Below, piece by piece: positions 1 to 13,100 of a stretch of 64,000 bases of DNA; positions within the stretch are counted from its first letter, which is position 1; each line of letters starts with the position of its first letter. The position numbers and the translations under genes were made by a program. This DNA comes from Atrina japonica (taxonomy: Eukaryota; Mollusca; Bivalvia; Pterioida; Pinnidae): contig BROG01000005.1 of assembly GCA_030159075.1 (NCBI GenBank), positions 124,001 through 188,000 on the forward strand. Reading direction: 5' to 3'. The notes beneath the pieces were generated by a model. The model had not been told where the DNA came from, did no database searches, and saw only the letters and a program-made list of their open reading frames with translations.

Positions 1-1179
1 ATAGTTTTAACCAAACTTGGTAGGATGTATCTCTATGTAAAGCCACAAAAAGTTTGCGAATGAAAAGGTGATAGGACCCATAGTGGTCCCAAATTTTGTA
101 TGCATGATTTTTAGGCCAATATCTACAAAGTTTGCAAATGAAAACATGATATGTGTATAAGCCACCCACTAGGGGACATTTCAGTTATATAGGGGCTTAA
201 TAACTCAAAACAGATTATTTTTTGTATACAAATATATATGAGAAAGTTGTTAGGATTTATGTAAGGATCATTTGACCAAATTTCAAGTTCATGGGGGTCA
301 AAGGCCAAAGTCACAGGCACCTAAGTAAACAGAAAATATCAGGTTTTTGTCAAATTTGACACAATTTTGACTTCTTCTCAAGAACCAGTTGGCCAATTTT
401 AAATAAACTTTGCAAGAAGTATCTCCATATGAAGGGACATAGACTTTGCAAATGAAAATGGCAAGAACCAAAAAGTGGTTCAAAAGTATTATTGTGTAAT
501 ATTTGGTCATTTTATCGTTTGAACTAAATATATTGCTTTCCTGCTGCTATCAAGCAACTTTGCATAACTCCTTCAAAAGGTAAAATTACGGGTTGATATT
601 CAAATTCTGCTGCAACAACGTTGCCATTTACAGGGTCGAGAATTTCAAAAATGTTAAAATTTCCAGGATTGGTAACGAAATAAAAAAGATGTATTTTTTC
701 AGAATGGTGACATATTTTATATAGTAACAATTATGAATATCATTATTTATTTAAGAAAGGAAAGTTTAAAAAACAAATTATAGAAAGTAATATTAGCCAT
801 ATAAGTTTAAGACCGGTAAGTATAAAAAACTGAATTTTTTGTGAAGGTTTTTTTTTCATTGTTTGCACTCAAAAATGATACAGAAGAAATATTTTTCAGC
901 ACTTGTCATATCATCACATGATAATTTAATGAAGATGTAAACAAAATTAACCTCGAGATTACTGGTCACTTTCACATTGAAATTAAACATCAGGTCCATG
1001 TTTTAACATTGATATAAGCAGGTTTTTTATTTTTCCAATCTCGAGTTAACAGGTCTTTTTTAAGTAAGATATAGAAGGAAAATTGCTGGGACCGGTGTTT
1101 GACCTTGAGTAAACCTGGTAAATTGAGATTACCGATCTAAACATAATGAGTTTTGACTAGTTCTTACTCTCTTTTTCAG
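1..1179. other. IPO13 intron (5' part cut by window edge)
   Basis: No exon is visible. Two diverged direct copies of a segment with 'tttgcaaatgaaaa' and 'gtatctccatatg' or similar lie near 20-135 and 385-470, so part of this is an old interspersed or tandem repeat. The stretch ends in a polypyrimidine tract and AG at 1178-1179, the acceptor of the first visible exon. Confidence 0.7.
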
Positions 1180-4100
1180 TCCTGTAACTCAATAGGGGGG
1201 CACTATCCTGTGGATGAAAACTTCAGTAATATGTCTTTCACATTTTGGTACCTGCTACAGGTAAGATAAGTTACATCACTATGATATATTTCATTATAAT
1301 CAATGTCATTAATGATAACTAGTATGTTGTAATCTGGAGTGTATATGTTACAGCTATAATCGTGTCAAGTCATGGCCACTGTGTTCAGAGATTTGAGGGG
1401 TGTATTGTTGATTTATTACAAACCTACTGAACTTGCAAAATCCTTACCACTGTGTTTGGTTTTAAAAAGTTTATTTATTTTACAATGATTGACAAACAAG
1501 TTGTGTCAACTTATAATAATGTCTCTCGTTGGGCCTGATGTTGGCGTGCGGGGATCTTTGCTGTGGGAGGAAACTGGCGTACTTGGAGAAAACTAACATA
1601 TCCAACTTGGCTACCACCTCACATACTCCTCTGTCCAATCCAAGGATCGAAATCGGGTCATGATGGTGAGAAGTGAGTGCACTAACCAGTGCTCTACTCA
1701 GACACCCTGTGTTTGGTTATTTGAGGGGTGCATAATTGTTTGATTTTAAACCTTTTTGAAAGCTACTTATTACAACAATAAACTTGGAAAGTCATGATAA
1801 CTTTGTTTGGCTATTTTAGGGGTGTACCTTTGTTTGATTACAAACCTGCTAAAAGCTACTTTTAACCATGAACTTGCAAACTCATGACAACTGTGTTTGG
1901 GGATATAAGGAGTGTATTATTGATTTATTTTAAGCCTGTTGAAAACTACTTTTTACAACCATGAACTGGCAAAGTCATGACAATGTGTTTTTTTTATATG
2001 AGTGGTGTATCATTGATTGATGATCAATGCAGAATGCTACTTGTAAACCTGCTGGAAGCTACTTGTTACAACTATAGACTGGCAAAGTCATGACAGTTGT
2101 GAATGGGGATTTTATGTGTTTATTATATCTTTTATCTTCAGTAGCAATACAATGTGTGGACACATTTAATTCTGTTGTAAAAATTATTATTAGATCACTT
2201 TGACATGGATCTAAACTGATTGTAATCTGTTTCAGGATGAGATTCTGGACTCAGAGACGGAGAAATGTCAAAGACTACTTCCAGTATACCAGCCTATTTA
2301 TATGTCTCTAATAGAAATCTTAATGGTCAAAATTCAATATCCAAATCTAGATGAATACAAATCATGGACAGATGGTATGTAGTGCTGTAATCAGTTCAGC
2401 TCTTCTAATCGTCAGTATTAACTTGTTGACAGATTATAATGGATTGTGAATAATTACATTTCAAGAAAAAAAAATGATGTTTGATTCTGTTGTATTGTTG
2501 TTGTACAACAAAGAGTAGAATTTTGCACTTGTATTGAGGCTTCCCTCAATTAAAGTTTAGTGCCACAAATTGTCTACTCGATGGACTTTTACAATAGGTG
2601 AGGCTTCATAAATGTGCCAAAGTACTGTGACACAGAGCTGTGATTATACCATGAGAGATAAGTCTTTGATAGTTCACATATAGATTCTTTATGGCCAGAG
2701 CTTTCATTTTGTACCTTGACACTGACTTATTGACCTTGAACTTTGACCTACTTTTTAAACTTTTAGCCCGAGTCAAAGGAATCAAAATATTTACCTACCA
2801 TAAAACCTGACAGCTGTAGGTCAAACACCTATTTTGAAAAGTTACACCAATTTCCGGTGAGCTTTGTTGTCTTCTGACAACTCTTGTCTCAGAATGCTTG
2901 TTGTAATAGTAAGTGATAAATGTGTTCGTACATTATGTTTCTTGTAAATGTAGTATTGGACCAAAGAATGTCTTACATCAATGATAATGACTATCTATTT
3001 ATTATTATGCTAAATAAAAGTTTCATTTTCTAGATGAAAAAGAACAGTTCCGATGTTACAGACAAGATATTGGTGATACCATGGTGAGTAAATGTCACTA
3101 TTTCATGGTGAGTAAATGTTACAATGTCATGGTGAGTCAACGTTACAATAAAGCAATGAGTAAATGTTACAATATCATGGTGAGTAAATATTACAAAATC
3201 ATGGTTAGTAAATGCTACATGTTTTACCAGGAAAACGCCAGTTTGTATTGTTTTTCATAGAGCTTCTAGAACTTTACAAATATTGCCAACCAATGTTAAA
3301 GGTAAGGGGTAATTCAAGAATATTATTTTTTTAAGAATCCAAGTGTTCATCATTTGAACCTATAGACATTTACATATAGTCCATGACTGATTTTTATTCG
3401 CAAGATTTTATATAAACAGTAAATTTTGTCTACTTTCAGATGTATTCATATGGAATATTGAGGGAGCCACTTTTGCGTCATCTTTGCAATGTTTTAGCTG
3501 GTGCAGTAGAACGTTCCAAAACTGAGGAAGTGCGATGGCAGGTAAAATAAAAGAGGATTATTTCTAGAGATATGTTCAGTCTTCTTAGTTGTAAAAGAAT
3601 GAAGCTTTTACATTGTAACTTTACGTTGTATAAAGGTGATGATACCTTAGGAAGTGTTTATTGATTGTACTGTATTATACTTGTCCATTGCACAATTTCT
3701 AATTTGCATATATTCTGCACGGTAAATTTACACTTTTCATACATTCATTTATACCTATGATTACTGAATGTTCTACAAACCAGCTCTTTTGTTTCAGTTG
3801 ATGGAGGGCATCTTTTTTCTGTTAGCGTCTATAGCAGAGAGTGTGGATCTGGAGGAGTGTTTGTATCTTCCTGCACTTCTAAATCTTCTGCCAAAAATTA
3901 CATTTACAAATGTCTTATTTATATCATCAGCATTGTACATGATTGGTAAGTATCCGTGAAGGGTTACTTCCAATGCTTTGTTGTCACAAAGAGGTTATGT
4001 TTTGTTGTTATCTAAAAGAGTCTTTGTGTGTCTGTCTGTCTGTGTTTTGGCGTCATCGTCAAATGTCAGATCATGATGTGTTAGTGTGTGTCGTCTGTGT

Positions 4101-7100
4101 GTTTCTGTGTCTGTGTGTATATGTCTATGTCTGTATATGCTGGTAATAGCAGTTCATGTTATATATTGCTCTGTGATATATAAGTATTTTCGATTTATCA
4201 TCAGGCATCCTTGAATTTCTATATTAACAAAACCTCATGTTCTCTGTTAGTGACTTCTAGCATTATTCTGGCAAGCAGGAAACATCTGGTTTGCTTCATA
4301 CCAGTAGTTAGGATCAAATCTAAGATTTTTGAAATACATTTTGTAGTTTTTGACTTTTCTAATGCCATATGATGGGTATAAGGATCGAAAGTCACGGGTT
4401 GTGTAGATGACATAAAACTAGGGTATGTGTAGCATGTTATGGGACTTTTAGTGCAGTAGAATGCAGGTCAGCATTTATGGAACTTCACCTGCCCATCTTT
4501 GTCTGTATAATTCTTGGCAAGTAAAAAAAACAAGAAGCAATTTTAAAACAAATGTTACATTTGTATCATTATTGTATCTTACCTTTATTTTTGTCCAATT
4601 CACCTAAAATGGTGGGACAGAATAACCTTTTGATTATCATACCGATGATTTTACTCATTTTGGTTATGACAAGAAGCATGGGAAAAACATGGATTCCTCA
4701 CTGGTTACTCTCTTATATATGGTTATGACAAGTAGGAATGATTACTTTTGTCAGTGTAATTTTAATGTTATGCTTTATTGCCTATGATTTAAACATGTCC
4801 AGGTTGAGAAAGTGTTCACAAGACTATATGGATTTTACTACATCATCATGGTATTTCATTTTTATGTTCTTTTATTAGGTTCCTTCAGTGAGTGGATAAA
4901 CTGTCATCCTGAATGTCTGAACAATGTGATGCCACTAATATTACAGGGATTGGCTGATTCCGAAGTGGCTACATCAGCTACAATGTCTCTGAAGGAAGTG
5001 ACACGAGAAAATGTAGACCACATCCAGCCTTATATACCTCAGATACTTACTACTAGTCAGGTTTGTCACATCTCTGTAATGTGTTTGTGTTGTGAATAGT
5101 CAGATACCTAGAAATAGTCAGGTTTGTCACATCTCTGTAATGTGTTTGTGTTGTGATTAGTCAGATGCTAGTAATAGTCAGGTGTCACATCTCTGTAATG
5201 TGTTTGTGTTGTGAATAGTCAGATACCTAGAAATAGTCAGGTTTGTCACATCTCTGTAATGTGTTTGTGTTGTGAATAGTCAGATACCTAGAAATAGTCA
5301 GGTTTGTCACATCTCTGTAATGTGTTTGTGTTGTGAATAGTCAGATACCTAGAAATAGTCAGGTTTGTCACATCTCTGTAATGTGTTTGTGTTGTGAATA
5401 GTCAGATGCCTAGAAATAGTCAGGTTTGTCACATCTCTGTAATGTGTTTGTGTTGTGAATAGTCAGATGCCTAGAAATAGTCAGGTTTGTCACATCTCTG
5501 TAATGTGTTTCTGTTGTGAATAGTCAGATGCCTAGAAATAGTCAGGTTTGTCACATCTCTGTGTTTGTGTTGTGTTAAGTCTAGGTATATAAAGATTATC
5601 AGATTACAATGTCTTACATCAGTCAATTTTATCTATATACACCAATTACCTAGAAATTGTCAATTTTATCTATGTACACCAATTACATAGAAATAGTCAG
5701 TTTTATCTATATTCACCAATTACCTAGAAATTGTCAATTTTATCTATGTACACCAATTACCTAGAAATAGTCAAGTTTTAAATATACAGAAATTGTCAAT
5801 TTTATCTATGTACACCAATTACCTAGAAATAGTCAGTTTTATCTATATACACCAATTTCCTAGAAATTGTCAGTTTTATCTATATACAACAAATACCTAT
5901 AGTATTTATATATACAAATACCTAGAAATAGTCAGTTTTATCTATATACAACAAATACCTAGAAATAGTCAGTTTTATCTATATACAACAAATACCTAGA
6001 AATTGTCAATTAGTCAGGTTTACCTAGAAATTGTCAATTTTATCTATGTACACCAATTACCTAGAAATAGTCAGTTTTATCTATATACACCAAATACCTA
6101 GAAATAGTCAGTTTTATCTATATAAGCCAAATATCAAGAAAGAGTCAGATTTATCTATTTATATACCAAATACCTAGAAGTAGTCAGTTTTATCTATGTA
6201 CACCAAATACCTAGAAATAGTCAGTTTTATCATGGTATACCAGATAACTAGAAATAGTCAGTTTTATATATGTACACCAAATACCTAGAAATAGTCGGTT
6301 TTATCTATATATACCAAATACCTAGAAATAGACAATTTTATCATAGAATACCAGATACCTAGAAAAAGTCAGTTTTATCTATTTATATACCAAATACCTA
6401 GAATTAATCAGGTTTATCTAAGTATATCAGATACCTAGAAATAGTCAGTTTTATCTAAGTATACCATATACCTAGAAATAGTCAGTTTTATTTATGTATA
6501 CCAAATACATAGAAATAGTCAGTTTTATCTATATATACCAAATACCTAGAAATAGTCAGTTTTATTTAAGTATACCATATACCTAGAAATAGTCAGTTGT
6601 ATTTATGTATACCAAATACCTAGAAATAGTCAGTTTTATCTATGTATACCAAATACCTAGAATTAATCAGGTTTATCTATGTACACCAAATACTTAGAAA
6701 TAGTCAGTTTTATCTATATTCACTAAATACCTAGTAATAGTCAGTTTTATCTATGTATTCCAAATACTTAGAAATAGTCAGTTTTATCTATATACACCAA
6801 ATACCTAGAAATAGTCAGTTTTATTTAAGTATACCATATACCTAGAAATAGTCAGTTTTATCTATATATAACAAATACCTAGAAATAGTCAGTTTTATCT
6901 AAGTATATCAGATACCTAAAAATAGTCAGTTTTATCTATATACACCAAATATCTAGAAATAGTCAGTTTTACCTATATATACCAAATACCTAGAAATAGT
7001 CAGTTTTATCTATATACACCAAATATCTAGAAATAGTCAGTTTTATCTATATACACCAAATATCTAGAAATAGTCAGTTTTACCTATATATACCAAATAC

Positions 7101-10100
7101 CTAGAAATAGTCAGTTTTATCTATATACACCAAATATCTAGAAATAGTCAGTTTTACCTATATATACCAAATACCTAGAAATTGTCAGTTTTATCTATAT
7201 ATACCAAATACCTAGAAATAGTCAGTTTTATCTATATACACCAAATACCTAGAAATAGTCAGTTTTACCTATATATACCAAATACCTAGAAATTGTCAGT
7301 TTTATCTATATATACCAAATACCTAGAAATAGTCAGTTTTATCTATATACACCAAATACCTAGAAATAGTCAGTTTTTACCTAGAAATATTCAGGTTTTA
7401 TCTATATACACCAAATATCTAGAAAAAGTCAGGTTTTTCTATGAATACCATATATTTAGAAACAGTTTTTTCACAACTTTTCTCTCTCTTTTCTGTAGCA
7501 AGCATTGGAGAGTGGTATATTAAGGGTGAGTGTGCAGACATTTTTATGTCTTATCTATTCTTACATTTATCTCAATTTATAAATTCTTATCAACGTAATT
7601 AAGTTAAGTGTTGAAAATCTCTACATATATCAGGGCCTCTTCAAATGATATTAAGTGGAATCTCGTTATCTTGAAACTCACGGGACCCCCTCTATTACTT
7701 CGATATCCGGATTTCGAGATAACCATAATTTTAATTTATATATATGACTGTATCTATAAAAATCAGGACCAGAATTTCAACTTTGACATATCCAGAATTT
7801 CGACTCAACCAATTTCGACATAACGAGATTCCACTGTATATTGATTTTTTCCCGGTATTTATAATTCATTTCCAAATGACAGCAGTTTGTGGAAATTTTA
7901 TTACATATTTCCCTTTCTACACATTATATATGACATCTCCTCATAAAAGATTAATACAAACTTATATGGATGTGTTGCATGGATAAGGATATTTTCACTC
8001 AAATGGTAAGAATCTGGTTGTCAATTCTGAGGGAGAGGACATTCAAGTTCTTACCACCAGGCTTGAGATTTCCCTTTACACTCAACACACCCATGTTTAA
8101 TTATATTTCTCCCATGTTTCAAATACATGTTTATGCACATAATAAAATCTTGACACAATGTTTTAATGCATTGCATTCTTATTACTTAAAAATCCTTTGT
8201 CATTGAATCATAGCGCATGTAGCTTGTCTACACTCTAGGATGTGGGCAGAGAGATTCTGGTGCAGCCAGACGGTAGATATCATATAACCGTCAAAGATGG
8301 AAGAATAGTAGAATCTACTCCTACCTTGAGGGTATGACAAAGGAATCTCAATCCAATTCTGAGGATTGAGATCCTTTGTGATACCATCAATGTAGGGGTT
8401 GATTATTTTTCTCCCATTCCTTAAATATATGTCTATATAGATTTAATATGATCTACATGTCTATATAGATCTACGCATATCTGAGTCATTTCTGACGTAA
8501 ATATGTACTGCATTCAGGAAGCCACATAAGTTCTACATCATAAATTGTATTGTGACATCATAACATGTGTAACTTGTCATCCACTCACACCCCCCCCCCT
8601 GGATGACAGGCCGATCATTTTTCACTAGTTATAAGGATAACTCTGTGAATATGGGAGAAATATTTATCTGTAATTCGTATCTCTGACGACAGCAGTTTAT
8701 GGGAGTTTTATTGAATTTAAGTGTCCACACATTATAGATGATGTCTTTTAACTTAGGACATATTGATTTGTAACTTCTGTTTCTGACAACTGTATGTAGT
8801 GCATTTTTTATTACATATTTTACTTTCCAGGGTCGTGAATGCTCAAGGTTGATGTCATCTGTCGGCCAAGTCCTATCTGTGATACAGTTTGATGAAATAA
8901 TGAAATATTTAAACTCTATTTTGACTCCACATATACAGCAGTTAGGAGACTTAATAAAACAACAGGTAAACAAGAGAATCTAAATTATATGGCGTTGAAA
9001 GTTTTATCAATATTTTCCCACTCTCGTCAAATAAGATTTTCTCTGCTTTCTTGATAGATGTAGTATATTTATTTATTTACTTTTATTTAATCATTGTTTG
9101 CATGACACATAGAGTAATCCTTTCTGCTTTGCATGCATAACAGAATAGAGTAATCCTGAGATAAAATCCTCAGAGGAGGGGGCATATTGTTTTTGGTCTG
9201 CTTGTTTGTCTGTCTGTTTTTTTTTCAACATTTTGGTTTTCATCAAATAACTTCGTTTCTTTTATCACATTTCATCCAAACTCGACTTGAAACTTAACTC
9301 ATTAAGCCCTGTGTTCACATTTAGACTAGTCCAAATTAATAAATAGTATGGTCTAATGTCATAATTTGGGAGGGAACTAGTTAATATTGCATGTAAAATC
9401 ATTACAAAATTTGGATTCTAAATCATACACCCCTGATTTCTGGCAGTGGACTTGACCATTCTTTGAAATGGTCAGGTCCAAATGTGACTTCAGGGGTTTA
9501 TGAGTAAATGTCAGTATGATCTAGGGTGAGTTTAGTTATGGTCAACATTCTGTGATATTTGCTGAGTTTTGGAACTTTACAATATTAAATAATTTACTTC
9601 TATAGGCATAGTAAATGTTTAAACACAATGATTGAGCAACTGATGTTTTTTACACGACAGAAAACAATAATTAAGTCAAAGAAAACAATCAGAAATATTT
9701 TGTAGATTTGGACATTGCCAGTGTGGATTACAGCTTTATCTGTCCCTGAAGATCTGTATTTATATTTATCACCAATCACTGAATTGCTGAATAAATCTGT
9801 GTTTTGAAATGCTTTTTTAGCTCCCCTATTCGAAGAATAGGGGGCTTATGTAGTCACCCTGGCATTGGCATCCGACGTTGCCAGGTTAATAAAGTTTTGG
9901 GCCAAGTGTTGGAAAGTACTATAAATCATTCAGTATGTGTAGTAGGAGGCAGTTATTTGGTATGAGGAATTCCTTGGGGGTAAAGTATCAGTTAGTGGAG
10001 TGAAATCTGAAACTTTTTTGGAATAAATTCAAATTTAACATATTTTGTGATTTTTGGAATGCTGTGTTCAGATCAATGTTAAGTTTTCATTAGGATTTTG

Positions 10101-13100
10101 GTTTTAGGTTAATGATAGTGTTAGTGTTAGAACCCTGATAATTTGGATGGAGGTTCCATTAGGGTAGAAAATCAGTGCTTATTGATGTGCATTGGGGTCT
10201 TTGGGGGGGTATATGCCCCAGCCCTTAAATTTATTCTTTTATGTATTTCTTGAAAACCATTCACATGCCTACCTCTAAACCATATATATTCTTGTTTGTT
10301 ATGGGTAGACACATTTATTGGCATATGATTGTGTCTTTTGGGGGTCCTGCCCCACCCCCCTGAAATATATATTTTTACTTGTAACTTAAAAACCATTCAC
10401 AGCCCCACCCTTAAACCATATATATTATTCATTGTTATAGGGAAACACATTCAGTGGTGCATGGGGGGTCCTGCCCCACCCTCTGAAATATATAGTTTTA
10501 CTTATAACTTAAAAACTGTTCACAGCCCCACCCTTAAACCATATATATTATTGATTGTTATAGGGAAACACATTCAGTGGTGTATGGGGGTCCTGCCCCA
10601 CCCTCTGAAATATATATTTTTACTTATAACTTAAAAACCATTCACAGCCCCACCTTTAAACCATATATATTATTGATTGTTATAGGGAAACACATTCAGT
10701 GGTGTATGGGGATCTGCCCAATACCCACAAAAATATGAATTTTTAGTTATAACTTAAAAACCGATCACAGCCCCACCCTTAAACCATATATTTTATTGAT
10801 TGTTATGGGAAAACACATTCATTGGTGTATGTGGGGGTACTGCCCCACCCCATGAAATATATATGTTTACCTATAACTTAAAAACCAATCACAGCCCCAC
10901 CCTTAAACCATATATACTATTGACTGCTATGAGAAAACATATTCAATGATGTATGTGTTGGTACTGCCCCACCACCTGAAATATATATCTTTATTCATAA
11001 CTTAAAAACTGTTCACAGCCCCTTCCATAAACCATATATATTATTGATTGTTATGGGGAGACACATTAAGTGGTGCATATAGGGGACCTGCCCCTGGGAT
11101 ATGTATTTTAACTTATAATGTGAAATACATTCACATCCCTTACCCTACACTTATTAATACTGTATGTTGCTTTGGTACATTTAATATCAATACAGGGACT
11201 GGCAAGACATGTAATTATATGTAATTCTTGTGATAATTTGCACCTATTTTGGCGAGCTTTGTTGTCTTCTGACAACGTGTTCTATTGATCTGTTTTATTT
11301 GCTGAATCAAAAATTCTGTTAGACGTTGTTAGCGGAGGAACGACAAATATGAAGAAATATATATATGAACTTAATACATTGCAGCATTTTGATTTAATCC
11401 TTTCAAGACTACAGACCATGATAGACTGGCCTGTGACAATAGGAAAGAGCATACCATTTGAATTCAGGGGGAGGAAAGGGTTAAACTCCCTTTTTATGTG
11501 GACTTTGTACATTTCAGTGTCTAATTCTTTTTTGTTATGTCACTTTTATCTTAGCCAACAGCTGCAGTCAAGAATGGTATTTTAGTTAAGCTTTCCATGT
11601 TGGGATCATTGTTTGCATCTTTGGACACAGAGAGAGATCAGGGTGGTGAACAGATGGAGAATCAAGTGCCTGTAACGCCGAAACCGAAATCAGACAAACC
11701 TAAACCAGTATGTACAACAATACAAATAGAATGAAATTCATTTGCAACTTTTTTTTCCCATCTTACTTGCATTTTCCCATTTACAGCTGGTCTTTTACTG
11801 TTAGCTTTTGCTAGGATGTACATATGTCTACCAGTTTCAAATTATATATAAGCCATATATTTTGATATCATTTTCAATTGGTTTAAAGTCAAGTACTTCA
11901 AATGAACATTCACAAAATATTTAACAGTTTAATTAAAATAAAACACTAAACATTATAGTAATTGGAAAGCAACTCGGAAACATTAATATCTGTCATATCT
12001 CTCAATGCTTTTCAAGAGTACCTCATGCTATTTATAGTTTTAAGTCATCAAAAGGTCAGTAATTGATTACCGATTATTTCAGGTGTTGGTGGTTCTACAG
12101 CAAATAGGTCCAGTAATCCAAGAACTGATCAAAAAGTGGATATCTGACTCAGGAGTGGTGGAGGTACATATTCCTTTCTAATCCTTAAATCCATCATATT
12201 TGGTTTGGTTTTTTCGCTTGCTGTGGTTATTTGGTAGAGTGTTTACCTTTCAAATGGAAGGTCCTGAATTTACTTCTCTGTAACAAGTTATGCCTAAGAC
12301 TTTTTATGCCCCTGGCCTGTAAGGTCCGCTGGGGGCATCTAGTGTTTGGATCGTCTGTCTGTCTGTAATTCTGTCCAGCTTATTCCGTCCCGCTTACATA
12401 TAAAGTGCAATATTTCAAGTTTGGATTATGATAAAGTAACCAATCTTAGACTGTAAGTCATCTAAGGGTTGCTCACACTTCAATGACATCACATGCCCCT
12501 TTGGGTGGGGTCTAAATGTAGGACATTCCAAAAATTGGTGTTTCACAAACATCTTGTTAAATATGTTATGACTCTGTTCACTAGGCACTCAACATAGGAA
12601 GTGTATGTCATGAATTTTTTACTGAAAACTACTGTAAATCCGGTTCTATTCATGAGAATTTTATTTACATGTAATTTCGTGAGAGGTCTCTTGCGAAATG
12701 AAAATTATTGTGTAATGAAGTATAATAATAGTATGATGAAATTGACACAGCAAAAATATTGTCTTGCTAAAAAATTTAGAACTTGTGCATCGCGAAAATA
12801 AAGTCCCACAAAAATTTCCGGATTTACTGTATATATGTCACAGAAGGTCTGGCACAACCCTCATGTATTGGTGTCAGTCTGTGGCACTTTCACTCACTTC
12901 ACCCGTAACGTGTGACATATCTATAGAAGTGAAAAATTACTGGTGTGAAGTTAAACAACTTTATAACAAATTTCTTTTGTTCTGTTGTTGTTTAATTTTG
13001 ATTTTCAAACTTTGAGTTATAATCAACAGAGCCGAACTGTCTCAGTTGGTAGCATATACGACTCTTGATTGTGAGGTCGTGAGTTTGAGTCCACCAAGTG

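Noticed and set aside
5061..7470. CRISPR-like regular repeats
   Set aside because: Head-to-tail minisatellite without unique spacers, in an intron of a eukaryotic gene.
5793..7523. ORFs with repeated [16 protein letters not shown]
   Set aside because: By-products of the 37-bp array; only the last nine codons (7499-7525) are a real exon.
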